DNA of 13,185 nt. Source: an uncultured Lachnospiraceae bacterium (GTDB lineage Bacteria; Bacillota; Clostridia; Lachnospirales; Lachnospiraceae). Shown piece by piece: positions 1 to 6,175 of this stretch. Position 1 is the first letter of the stretch. Each line of letters begins with the position of its first letter. Location: contig CALGGL010000217.1 in assembly GCA_937915975.1 (NCBI GenBank), forward strand, positions 1 through 13,185, read 5' to 3'. Made by a program: the position numbers and the translations under genes. The notes under the pieces were generated by a model, which ran no database searches, was not told the DNA's origin, and was given only the letters and a program-made list of their open reading frames with translations.

Positions 1-792
1 GTCGTCTCCCTCGAGGGCGTCGCCGACACCAAGAACCATGCCACCTTCACCATCGCCGTCGCCACCACGGCCGGCACCGCGGCCGAGGTCACGATCAACT
101 ACGTGATCACCGATGTCGAGAAGGAGCGCAAGTTCGTCTGCGTTGACGAGCACGATATCCCCGAGGTCGCAGTAGTCGACCCCGAAATGATGTATACAAT
201 GCCCAAGGGACTTACCGCCGCTACCGGCATGGACGCGCTCACACACGCTATCGAGGGCTATACCACCAAGGCTGCGTGGGAAATGACGGATATGTTCCAT
301 CTTGAGGCTATCCGACTTATCTCCAAGAACCTCCGCGGTGCGGTAGAGAATGATCCCGACTGCAGAGAGGGCATGGCTCTCGCGCAGTATATCGCGGGAA
401 TGGGCTTCTCCAATGTCGGCCTCGGTATCGCTCACTCGATAGCTCATACTCTCGGTGCTCACTATGATACACCTCACGGCGTTGCCTGCGCTATGATGCT
501 TCCTATCGTTATGGAATTCAACGCAGAAGCAACCGGTGATAAGTTCAAATATATAGCAGAAGCCTTTGATATCAACACAGAGGGTATGAGTCAGGAGGAA
601 TACAGAAAGGCTGCTATAGATGCTGTAAGACAGCTTTCTGTAGATGTGGGAATTCCTACTAAGTTGGATAAGCTTAAGGAAGAGGATCTTGATTTCTTAT
701 GTGAATCAGCTGCAGCGGATGCATGTGCTCCGGGCAATCCAAAGCCTGCAAGCTTAGAGCAGTTCAGAGAGATGTTTAAGAAACTTATGTAG
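1..792 (+). CDS. fucO: Lactaldehyde reductase / 1,2-propanediol oxidoreductase, 5' end missing
   Basis: Cytosolic Fe(II)-dependent group III alcohol dehydrogenase that reduces lactaldehyde to 1,2-propanediol with NADH in fucose and rhamnose fermentation. The frame is open from base 1, so the gene begins before the window; 263 codons are visible. In window residue numbers the metal ligands are D78, H82, H145 and H159. Their spacings (4, 63, 14) equal those of E. coli FucO D196, H200, H263 and H277, which places the missing part at about 118 residues and the full length at about 381. TTAGTAAEVTINYVITD and GMGFSNVGLG are near-identical to what I recall of FucO. The last gene-specific odd feature is composition: third-position GC falls from about 90% in the first 60 codons to about 33% by codons 181-240. 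No terminator is visible before the next gene, 84 bp downstream. The family call is firm; the physiological substrate is inferred. Confidence 0.93.
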   Translation, partial: VVSLEGVADTKNHATFTIAVATTAGTAAEVTINYVITDVEKERKFVCVDEHDIPEVAVVDPEMMYTMPKGLTAATGMDALTHAIEGYTTKAAWEMTDMFHLEAIRLISKNLRGAVENDPDCREGMALAQYIAGMGFSNVGLGIAHSIAHTLGAHYDTPHGVACAMMLPIVMEFNAEATGDKFKYIAEAFDINTEGMSQEEYRKAAIDAVRQLSVDVGIPTKLDKLKEEDLDFLCESAAADACAPGNPKPASLEQFREMFKKLM

Positions 793-876
793 TGGATTTG
801 AGGATATCGAAGTAGTTATTCGGATTTTTGATTTGAAGGCAATTTTGATGGATTCGGAATGAAATGAGGTGCACAA

Positions 877-1671
877 ATGAAAATAGAAGATTTTGCGGAT
901 ATGGAACAGTTTGAATCTATCATGAGCAACTGGGCAAAGGCTACCGGACTTGCAACCGTGGCAGTCGGTGCTGATGGTAAGTATATATCGGATTGTTACA
1001 ATTTTACTGATTTTTGTATAAAGCTTACCAGAGGAAGTGAGGAAGGATGCCGAAGATGCGAAAAATGTGATGCTGAAGGACAGGGTGTATATCACTGTCA
1101 CGCAGGTCTTGTGGATTTCGGTATACCGCTTAAACTTTATGACGGAACCGTTCTTGGATCCATTATCGGAGGACAGGTGCTTCCTAAGAATCCTGATGAG
1201 GATGAATTCAGAAGAACTGCAAGAGAGCTTGGGATAAATGAAGATGAGTATATAGAGGCATTGGGTAAAGTTAACGTAAAAACCGAGGAGGAAATAAATG
1301 CGTCTGCAAATCTTCTCGGACAGGTAATGAATAATTTTATTAATGCCGAATACAATTCAAAGTATAACGGAACAATAATAGGCAAGCTTAAAAACGGAGT
1401 TGTTCAGTGTGAAGAATATGTGGGAAACATAAGGAGTAACACAAAAAATCTGGATTCCATTCAGAGAAAACAGAATATACTTGCGCTTAATGCAAGTATC
1501 GAGGCGGCACGTGCCGGTGAGGCCGGACGAGGCTTTTCCGTTGTGGCAAATGAGGTAGGTAAGCTTGCAAAAAGCTGTACGGAGCTTAATAAAGAAATAT
1601 CCGATAATGTAGGCAACATATCGAAGGTTATTCATGAGCTTACAGAGCTCAAATTTGATGCCTCATTATAA
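877..1671 (+). CDS. Soluble PocR-domain chemoreceptor with a minimal signalling hairpin
   Basis: A 264-residue protein without signal peptide or membrane segment. Residues about 5-155 look like a PocR sensory domain, with C40, C47, the cluster C58-x2-C61-x2-C64, and [14 protein letters not shown] at 72-85. Residues about 163-258 form the tip of a methyl-accepting chemotaxis domain, with [20 protein letters not shown] at 201-220 that would contact CheA and CheW. Each hairpin arm is only about 6-7 heptads, far shorter than in ordinary receptors, so methylation sites are probably absent. The cysteine cluster could bind a metal or be redox-active; this is inference. The ATG is preceded by GAGGTG at a normal distance. 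It lies 84 bp after fucO in the same direction and is closed by a strong terminator at 1751. PocR is named after the Salmonella propanediol regulator, so a diol ligand is possible but unproven. Confidence 0.87.
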   Translation: MKIEDFADMEQFESIMSNWAKATGLATVAVGADGKYISDCYNFTDFCIKLTRGSEEGCRRCEKCDAEGQGVYHCHAGLVDFGIPLKLYDGTVLGSIIGGQVLPKNPDEDEFRRTARELGINEDEYIEALGKVNVKTEEEINASANLLGQVMNNFINAEYNSKYNGTIIGKLKNGVVQCEEYVGNIRSNTKNLDSIQRKQNILALNASIEAARAGEAGRGFSVVANEVGKLAKSCTELNKEISDNVGNISKVIHELTELKFDASL

Positions 1672-1750
1672 GCCGTGGCAGCCTGAATATGATGCTGTTT
1701 TATAAATAAGTATAAGTATAGCAAAAAATTAATAATCTTAACAATCAATT

Positions 1751-1798
1751 AAGACAGGGAGTGTAAAAAAACATCCCCTGTCTTGATTATTTTATTTA
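1751..1798 (+). terminator. Intrinsic terminator after the PocR chemoreceptor
   Basis: AAGACAGGG (1751-1759) pairs with CCCTGTCTT (1776-1784). The stem continues past one A.C mismatch with GTGT (1761-1764) against ACAT (1771-1774), and an A6 loop closes it. A T-rich tract, TGATTATTTTATTT, follows. The 3' arm overlaps the -35 box of the next promoter. Confidence 0.88.
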
Positions 1799-1811
1799 AG
1801 ATTATTATAAT
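1783..1811 (+). promoter_or_regulatory. Sigma-A type promoter for tatD-rsmA
   Basis: TTGATT at 1783-1788 and TATAAT at 1806-1811 are separated by exactly 17 bp, the ideal vegetative spacing. Transcription would begin near 1818, about 38 bp before the tatD start. The -35 box starts inside the 3' arm of the preceding terminator. The call rests on consensus match only. Confidence 0.65.
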
Positions 1812-1855
1812 ATCTGACAAGCAGTATTAAGGATAATGAAATTCGGGAGAAAAAA

Positions 1856-2659
1856 ATGGTAAAAATATTTGAAACCCATGCACATTATGATGATGAGGCA
1901 TTTGACGATGACAGAGATGCTATTATAGAGAACTTTAAGGAAAAGGGCATATTTGCCGTGACTAATATCGGTGCGGATATAAACAGCTCGGAAAATACTC
2001 TTAATCTGATAAAAAAGTATGATTTTTTCTACGGGGCAATCGGAGTTCATCCTTCCGATGTGGATTGCCTTGAGGTTTTTGGTGATGACATAAAAGCAAT
2101 AAAGACACTTGAAGCTATGGCGATGTCCTCTGACAGGGTTGTTGCAATCGGCGAGATAGGACTTGATTATCACTATGAGGATACGGACAAGCCTCTTCAG
2201 GAAAAATGGTTCAGAAAACAGCTTGAGCTTGCGGGAAGACTTAAGCTGCCTGTTGTTATTCACAGCCGTGATGCGGCAGCGGACACCGTAGATATTATGA
2301 AATCCGAACATGCCGAAGCTATAGGTGGTGTAATACATTGCTATTCTTACTCATGGGAAACCGCAAAGATATTTCTTGATATGGACTTTTACATAGGAGT
2401 GGGAGGAGTGCTTACATTTAAGAACGGAAGGAAGTTAAGGGAAACTGTTCTTCATACACCTCTTGACAGAATTTTGCTTGAAACCGACAGCCCGTATCTT
2501 GCACCGGAGCCATACAGGGGAAAAAGAAACAATTCCGCATATATACCTTATGTGGCGGAAGCGATAGCCGGTATCAAGGGGATATCCGTGGATGAGGTTT
2601 ATGAAACAACCTGGAATAACGCTGTAAAAATGTACAGAGTGAATGATAAAAATATATAG
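1856..2659 (+). CDS. tatD: TatD-family metal-dependent deoxyribonuclease
   Basis: Cytosolic amidohydrolase-fold nuclease of 267 residues, close to the usual family length of 255-265. Visible metal-site motifs are THAHYD (H8, H10), GVHP (63-66), GEIGLDYH (E100), VIHSRDA (H136), GVIHCYS (H161) and LLETDSPYLAPEP (D211), followed by RGKRN at 221-225. TatD enzymes have 3'-5' exonuclease activity on DNA and are linked to DNA repair and fragment clearance. The ATG has a purine-rich GGGAGAA site upstream. The gene is 47 bp ahead of rsmA on the same strand, an order common in Firmicutes, where rnmV often lies between the two; here rnmV is absent from the gap. A strong promoter sits just upstream. The exact substrate cannot be read from sequence. 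Confidence 0.95.
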   Translation: MVKIFETHAHYDDEAFDDDRDAIIENFKEKGIFAVTNIGADINSSENTLNLIKKYDFFYGAIGVHPSDVDCLEVFGDDIKAIKTLEAMAMSSDRVVAIGEIGLDYHYEDTDKPLQEKWFRKQLELAGRLKLPVVIHSRDAAADTVDIMKSEHAEAIGGVIHCYSYSWETAKIFLDMDFYIGVGGVLTFKNGRKLRETVLHTPLDRILLETDSPYLAPEPYRGKRNNSAYIPYVAEAIAGIKGISVDEVYETTWNNAVKMYRVNDKNI

Positions 2660-2706
2660 GAAAAAGATAAAACAATCAGAGAATAATTTAACGAAAAGGA
2701 AGTATT

Positions 2707-3564
2707 ATGGAAAAGTTAAGTAATCCTCAGGTTACAATAGAAGTAATAAAAAAATATAATTTTGCGTTTCAAAAACGATTTGGGCAGAATTTTCTTATAG
2801 ACGGTCATGTTATAGAAAAAATAATCAGGGCGGCAGACATAAAAAAAGAAGATATTGTACTTGAGATAGGCCCGGGAATAGGAACTATGACTCAGTATCT
2901 GTCGGAAGCGGCAGGAAAGGTTTACGCAGTTGAAATTGACAAAAATCTGATACCTATACTTGCGGATACCTTATCGGGGTATGACAACGTTACCGTTATT
3001 AATGAAGATATTTTAAAGCTTGATATCAGAGATTTGATTAAGGAAGATAAGGGCTCTCTTAAGGTTGTAGCCAATTTGCCGTATTATATAACTACACCGA
3101 TAATAATGGGACTTCTTGAAAATCATATACCGGCTGTGTCGATTACGGTAATGGTTCAAAAAGAGGTGGCAAGTCGTATGCAGGCAGGACCCGGAAGTAA
3201 GGATTACGGAGCGCTTTCACTTGCGGTCCAATATTATGCCGAGCCTTATATCGCCGCAAATGTCCCGCCTAATTGTTTTATGCCGCGCCCTAATGTGGGC
3301 TCATCGGTTATAAGACTTACGAATTGGGAGAAACCACCGGTTGGTGTTAAGGATGAGAAGCTGATGTTTAAAATTATTCGAGCCTCATTTAACCAAAGAA
3401 GAAAAACTCTTCAAAACGGAATCAATAATTCACCGGATTTAAGCTTTTCGAAGGAACAGGTTGTAAAGGCGTTAAAAGAACTCGGATTAAATGAAAATAT
3501 AAGAGGAGAAGCTCTTTCGCTTGAACAGTTTGCAAAATTGTCGGATATACTTATTAACGAATAA
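2707..3564 (+). CDS. rsmA: 16S rRNA (adenine1518-N6/adenine1519-N6)-dimethyltransferase
   Basis: RsmA (KsgA) dimethylates two adjacent adenines in the 3'-terminal hairpin of 16S rRNA late in 30S subunit assembly, using S-adenosylmethionine; its loss gives kasugamycin resistance. The 285-residue protein shows GQNFL at 26-30, the SAM-binding motif LEIGPGIGTMT at 52-62, the acidic ribose contact in AVEID (E76), D101 contacting the adenine, and the catalytic NLPYYITTP at 123-131. The C-terminal part has the family helical subdomain, including FNQRRKTLQN. AAAAGGAAG precedes the ATG. It probably shares the tatD transcript because no terminator lies in the 47-bp gap. No clear terminator follows, so read-through toward the next gene is possible. 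Confidence 0.97.
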   Translation: MEKLSNPQVTIEVIKKYNFAFQKRFGQNFLIDGHVIEKIIRAADIKKEDIVLEIGPGIGTMTQYLSEAAGKVYAVEIDKNLIPILADTLSGYDNVTVINEDILKLDIRDLIKEDKGSLKVVANLPYYITTPIIMGLLENHIPAVSITVMVQKEVASRMQAGPGSKDYGALSLAVQYYAEPYIAANVPPNCFMPRPNVGSSVIRLTNWEKPPVGVKDEKLMFKIIRASFNQRRKTLQNGINNSPDLSFSKEQVVKALKELGLNENIRGEALSLEQFAKLSDILINE

Positions 3565-3589
3565 CATACAAATATCTTTATCGGTATAA

Positions 3590-3617
3590 TTGGTCAAGCC
3601 TTCGCATATATTATATA
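3590..3617 (+). promoter_or_regulatory. Weak candidate promoter for the DUF6128-like gene
   Basis: TTGGTC at 3590-3595 and TATATA at 3612-3617 are 16 bp apart, 27-54 bp before the start codon. The whole stretch is A/T-rich, so chance matches are likely. A TATAAT also occurs at 3585-3590 but has no good -35 partner. Confidence 0.25.
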
Positions 3618-3643
3618 TATGTTAAAAAAAGCGAGGGTTAGAT

Positions 3644-4537
3644 ATGCGAAAGGGAAGATGTGTATCATATATATACCGTTACAGAGATAACGTAAGGTGT
3701 GAAAATGCGGGCTTTATCAAGATACAGTGTGTTTCAAACGGAAATGAAAATCAGGCGAGAATTCAAATCGGATTAAAGTTGTATAAAAGAATTGAATGCA
3801 GATGTGAGGTATATCTTTTGTATGGAAATTCGGGAAGATTTCTTACGGATATAAATTTTTGCGCCAAAGAAAGAGATACCATAATGAAGCGTATGTTTGT
3901 TCCGTGGGATAATCCTCTCGGAGACGGAATACCGCTTGATGATTATTCGGGGCTTTTCTTTTTGTGTGATGACGGTGAACAGCTGCTGGGAATATGGGAT
4001 AATAAGATTATAAGTCCGGAAGGGATAATAATAAAAAAGCCGGAAAGACCGGAAAAAAAGGAAGAATTCAATAACGAAAATAAAGTTACAGATAAAGCTT
4101 TGGAAAAACCGGGCAATGAAAATATAAGTGGTATACCAAGTGAGATACCGACCATAAAAATGGAAGAAAATTGCAGGGATGCCTGCGAAGAAATGCTTGA
4201 AACCTATCCGAAGCTTGCTATGTTTGCAGACAGTCAGATAACAGAATGTGTTAAAATTGAACCTCAGGATATAGGAAAACTTCATATGAGCAACTGGAAG
4301 CTGGGGGCAAACAGCTTTTTATCACATGGCTTTTATCAATACAGATATATAATGCTCGGACGGGTTAAATTAAGTGAAAATGAAGAAAAGGTTGTTATCG
4401 GAGTTCCGGGAGTTTTTACGAATAAGGAAAGATATCTTGCCAATATGTTTGGATTCGGACGATTTATTCCCGTAAAAAAGGAAAAACTTATGACGGGCAA
4501 TTTCGGCTATTGGATATCCGAGGTGTCAAGAGCATAA
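3644..4537 (+). CDS. DUF6128-like protein of unknown function
   Basis: A 297-residue protein with no signal peptide, membrane segment or enzyme motif that I recognise. The N-terminal part (about 5-125) begins YIYRYRDNVRCENAGF and ends GEQLLGIWDNKI, consistent with a beta-rich fold. A charged, low-complexity linker rich in K, E, P and N covers about 131-170. The C-terminal part (about 180-295) has WKLGANSFLSHGFYQYRYIM, VIGVPGVFTNKERYLANM and FGFGRFIP. This layout matches my memory of DUF6128 proteins in Lachnospiraceae; the assignment is from memory, not a search. The ATG is preceded by GAGGGTT. Its last 31 bp overlap the convergent acetyltransferase gene. No function is assigned. Confidence 0.78.
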   Translation: MRKGRCVSYIYRYRDNVRCENAGFIKIQCVSNGNENQARIQIGLKLYKRIECRCEVYLLYGNSGRFLTDINFCAKERDTIMKRMFVPWDNPLGDGIPLDDYSGLFFLCDDGEQLLGIWDNKIISPEGIIIKKPERPEKKEEFNNENKVTDKALEKPGNENISGIPSEIPTIKMEENCRDACEEMLETYPKLAMFADSQITECVKIEPQDIGKLHMSNWKLGANSFLSHGFYQYRYIMLGRVKLSENEEKVVIGVPGVFTNKERYLANMFGFGRFIPVKKEKLMTGNFGYWISEVSRA

Positions 4538-5064
4538 AGGTCAAGAAAGATATTGCAACCGTTGACGTTTGCGCAACGGTCGTTTGATCTTATTTTTTTA
4601 AAACCCAATTTTTTCGCAAGCTTAATCGATGGAGTGTTATCCGGAGCGATATATGCTGCTATGGTTTTAACAGAATAATATTTTTTCATAACAATTATGC
4701 CGTTATAACAGGCTTCGTAAGCAAATCCGCGACCCTGATACAAAAGGTCAAGCTTGTATCCGATTTCGGCGTATCTGTCAGACTTGCCTTGCCTGATATT
4801 GAAATTAACGGAACCTATAACTCTGTCGGTTCTGTACGGAATATAGATATAATATCTTAAAAATGAACCGTTTTTATATGCGTTAAATTCGCCTCTTAAG
4901 TGATTGATATGGAAGTCCTTTGTAAAAAAATCCGAAGGTCTGGTGGGCTCGTATTTATCGAAAATGATTTTGTTGCGTTTGTAAAGGTCCAAGACCTCAC
5001 CTGCCTTTAATTCATTTTCAACCTGCAATATAAGATTGTCGGTGTATAAAACGGATGGTCCCAT
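4507..5064 (-). CDS. GNAT-family N-acetyltransferase (RimJ/RimL-like)
   Basis: A cytosolic acetyl-CoA-dependent acetyltransferase of 185 residues. YQGRGFAYEA at 109-118 is the acetyl-CoA pyrophosphate loop (motif A), preceded by the strand AEIGYKLD at 99-106. PDNTPSIKLAKKLGF at 141-155 is the typical motif B region of RimJ/RimL-type enzymes, which modify protein N-termini, amino acids or small molecules. The substrate cannot be predicted. A GAGG site lies about 9 bp before the ATG, and a strong minus-strand promoter lies about 60 bp upstream. The gene converges on the DUF6128-like gene with a 31-bp overlap of coding 3' ends. Confidence 0.87.
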   Translation of the reverse strand: MGPSVLYTDNLILQVENELKAGEVLDLYKRNKIIFDKYEPTRPSDFFTKDFHINHLRGEFNAYKNGSFLRYYIYIPYRTDRVIGSVNFNIRQGKSDRYAEIGYKLDLLYQGRGFAYEACYNGIIVMKKYYSVKTIAAYIAPDNTPSIKLAKKLGFKKIRSNDRCANVNGCNIFLDLYALDTSDIQ

Positions 5065-5121
5065 AGTATTTGCCTCATGATTATTTTATTCTTATTCGTT
5101 TTAAACGTGACTAACATTTTT

Positions 5122-5150
5122 ATTATATAATGAGTTTTTTTAAAAATCAA
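5122..5150 (-). promoter_or_regulatory. Promoter for the GNAT gene
   Basis: Reading the minus strand, TTGATT (5150-5145) and TATAAT (5127-5122) are 17 bp apart. The start site would be near 5115, giving a leader of about 50 nt. The -10 lies in the perfect palindrome ATTATATAAT (5122-5131), so it could also serve the plus strand, but I see no convincing plus-strand -35 for tadA. Confidence 0.55.
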
Positions 5151-5206
5151 TGTTTGAGGATTATTAAAAGTATAAAAGCAAAAACATAAGATAAGGAAGG
5201 GGCTTT

Positions 5207-5671
5207 ATGGACGAGGACATTAAATATATGAAGCAGGCAGTTAAGCTTGCAAAAAAAGCGGCAGAAGGCGGGGATGTTCCCATAGGCTGCGTGATAGTAT
5301 ATGACGGCAGGGTAATAGCAAGAGGATATAACAGAAGAAATGCCGATAAGACAACACTTGCACATGCGGAAATTCTTGCCATAAAAAAGGCGTCGAAGGT
5401 TATCGGTGACTGGCGGCTTGAGGACTGTACAATGTACGTTACTCTTGAACCCTGTCAGATGTGTGCCGGTGCCATAGTTCAGGCGAGGATAAAAAGGTGT
5501 GTGATAGGATGTATGAATCCGAAAGCGGGTTGTGCAGGCTCCATCCTTAACCTTCTTGATGTAAAAGAGTTCAATCACCAGGTTGAGATTAAAAGAGGAA
5601 TTATGGAGGAAGAATGTTCAAAGCTTTTGAAAGACTTTTTCGCCGAACTTAGGGAAAATAAGAAAAAATAA
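5207..5671 (+). CDS. tadA: tRNA-specific adenosine(34) deaminase
   Basis: Zinc-dependent cytosolic deaminase that converts A34 to inosine in the tRNA-Arg(ACG) anticodon, allowing one tRNA to read three CGN codons. The 154-residue length is typical. The zinc and proton-shuttle motif is HAEI (H53, E55), and the second zinc site is PCQMCAGAI with C83 and C86. The N-terminal KQAVKLAKKAAEGGDVPIGC is characteristic. AAGGAAGGGG precedes the ATG. It is followed 138 bp later by ffs, the conserved tadA-ffs order known from Bacillus. No clear terminator separates them, although ffs has its own promoter. Confidence 0.96.
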   Translation: MDEDIKYMKQAVKLAKKAAEGGDVPIGCVIVYDGRVIARGYNRRNADKTTLAHAEILAIKKASKVIGDWRLEDCTMYVTLEPCQMCAGAIVQARIKRCVIGCMNPKAGCAGSILNLLDVKEFNHQVEIKRGIMEEECSKLLKDFFAELRENKKK

Positions 5672-5709
5672 AGGAAAACTGATTTTTGGGAAGTGGTATA
5701 TGAATGGAA

Positions 5710-5731
5710 TAATGTGACAATAATGTGACAA
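5710..5731 (+). repeat. Two head-to-tail 11-bp repeats upstream of the ffs promoter
   Basis: TAATGTGACAA occurs at 5710-5720 and again, perfectly, at 5721-5731. The 11-bp period is about one helical turn, so a protein dimer could bind both copies on one face of the DNA. The pair ends 14 bp before the -35 box of the SRP RNA promoter, a position typical for an activator site. No known regulator motif is recognised. Confidence 0.6.
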
Positions 5732-5745
5732 TTATTCGATTAATC

Positions 5746-5774
5746 TTGACGAAAAGGCATATTTTTTATATACT
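5746..5774 (+). promoter_or_regulatory. Strong sigma-A promoter for ffs
   Basis: TTGACG (5746-5751) and TATACT (5769-5774) are 17 bp apart, each one base from consensus. The predicted start, near 5781, lies about 28 nt before the mature SRP RNA end. That implies a short 5' leader removed by processing, as is known for the precursor of B. subtilis scRNA. Confidence 0.8.
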
Positions 5775-5808
5775 ATTTTAGTATTTTTATAACCACGTTA
5801 TAAAATTT

Positions 5809-6071
5809 CCGTGCAGCCGGGGAGTTAGCGGTGCCCTGTACCTGCAATCCGCTACAGCAGGGGTGATGGTTGACTTAGGGGTGTTTTCTTGCGAGGCTGC
5901 CCTTGGTAAGTGGCGTTGATGTTTGGGTCTTGCGCGACAGGAACCCGTGAACCGTGTCAGGTCGGGAACGAAGCAGCACTAAGCGGGAGCTTCTGTGTGC
6001 CGTAAGGTCGCCTGGGCTGAGTTAACTGCTAAGGTAACGCTTGTGAGAGCATCACGAAGTCAGCCGCACGG
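5809..6071 (+). ncRNA. ffs: Signal recognition particle RNA, long form with Alu domain
   Basis: The RNA scaffold of the signal recognition particle, binding Ffh and directing nascent membrane and secreted proteins to FtsY. The core GTCAGGTCGGGAACGAAGC at 5957-5975 is helix 8: a GGAA tetraloop at 5965-5968 closed by CG/CG in place of the common CC/GG, which keeps pairing. The 5' part, including GCGGTGCCCTGTACCTGCAA, is the Alu domain of Bacillus/Clostridia long SRP RNAs. The ends were set by complementarity: CCGTGC at 5809-5814 pairs with GCACGG at 6066-6071, giving 263 nt, close to the 271 nt of B. subtilis. It fills most of the 504-bp interval between tadA and the next coding gene. Confidence 0.95.
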
Positions 6072-6096
6072 TATTAATTTAATATTTTTTGTTTTT
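6072..6096 (+). terminator. Probable ffs terminator
   Basis: A weak A/T hairpin, TATTAA (6072-6077) with TTAATA (6079-6084), is followed by TTTTTTGTTTTT. The stem alone is poor, but the U-tract directly follows the long closing helix of the SRP RNA, which can itself act as the terminator stem. Confidence 0.5.
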
Positions 6097-6175
6097 ATAC
6101 AATGATTCGTAAACCGGACGAATTAAGACATCTTACTTTTGGGGTTTAACTGAATTTACTTATGAGGAGGTTACT

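Noticed and set aside
754..1101. Minus-strand open frame of 115 codons across the fucO/chemoreceptor gap
   Set aside because: It lies antisense to two clear genes, has no ribosome site or recognisable domain, and its residues look like shadow translation.
3598..3637. Possible hairpin GCCTTCGC ... GCGAGGG before the DUF6128-like gene
   Set aside because: The stem has a mismatch, the loop is long and no T-tract follows; the right arm is better explained as the ribosome-binding site.
3773..4285. Minus-strand open frame of 170 codons in the DUF6128-like gene
   Set aside because: Antisense shadow without start signals or conserved motifs; the plus-strand frame has a ribosome site and family-like sequence.
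6105..6123. ATTCGT-N7-ACGAAT inverted repeat upstream of the six-TM receptor, considered as riboswitch or operator
   Set aside because: Only 6 bp per arm, no match to a riboswitch core I know (including cyclic-di-GMP classes), and no promoter placed around it.
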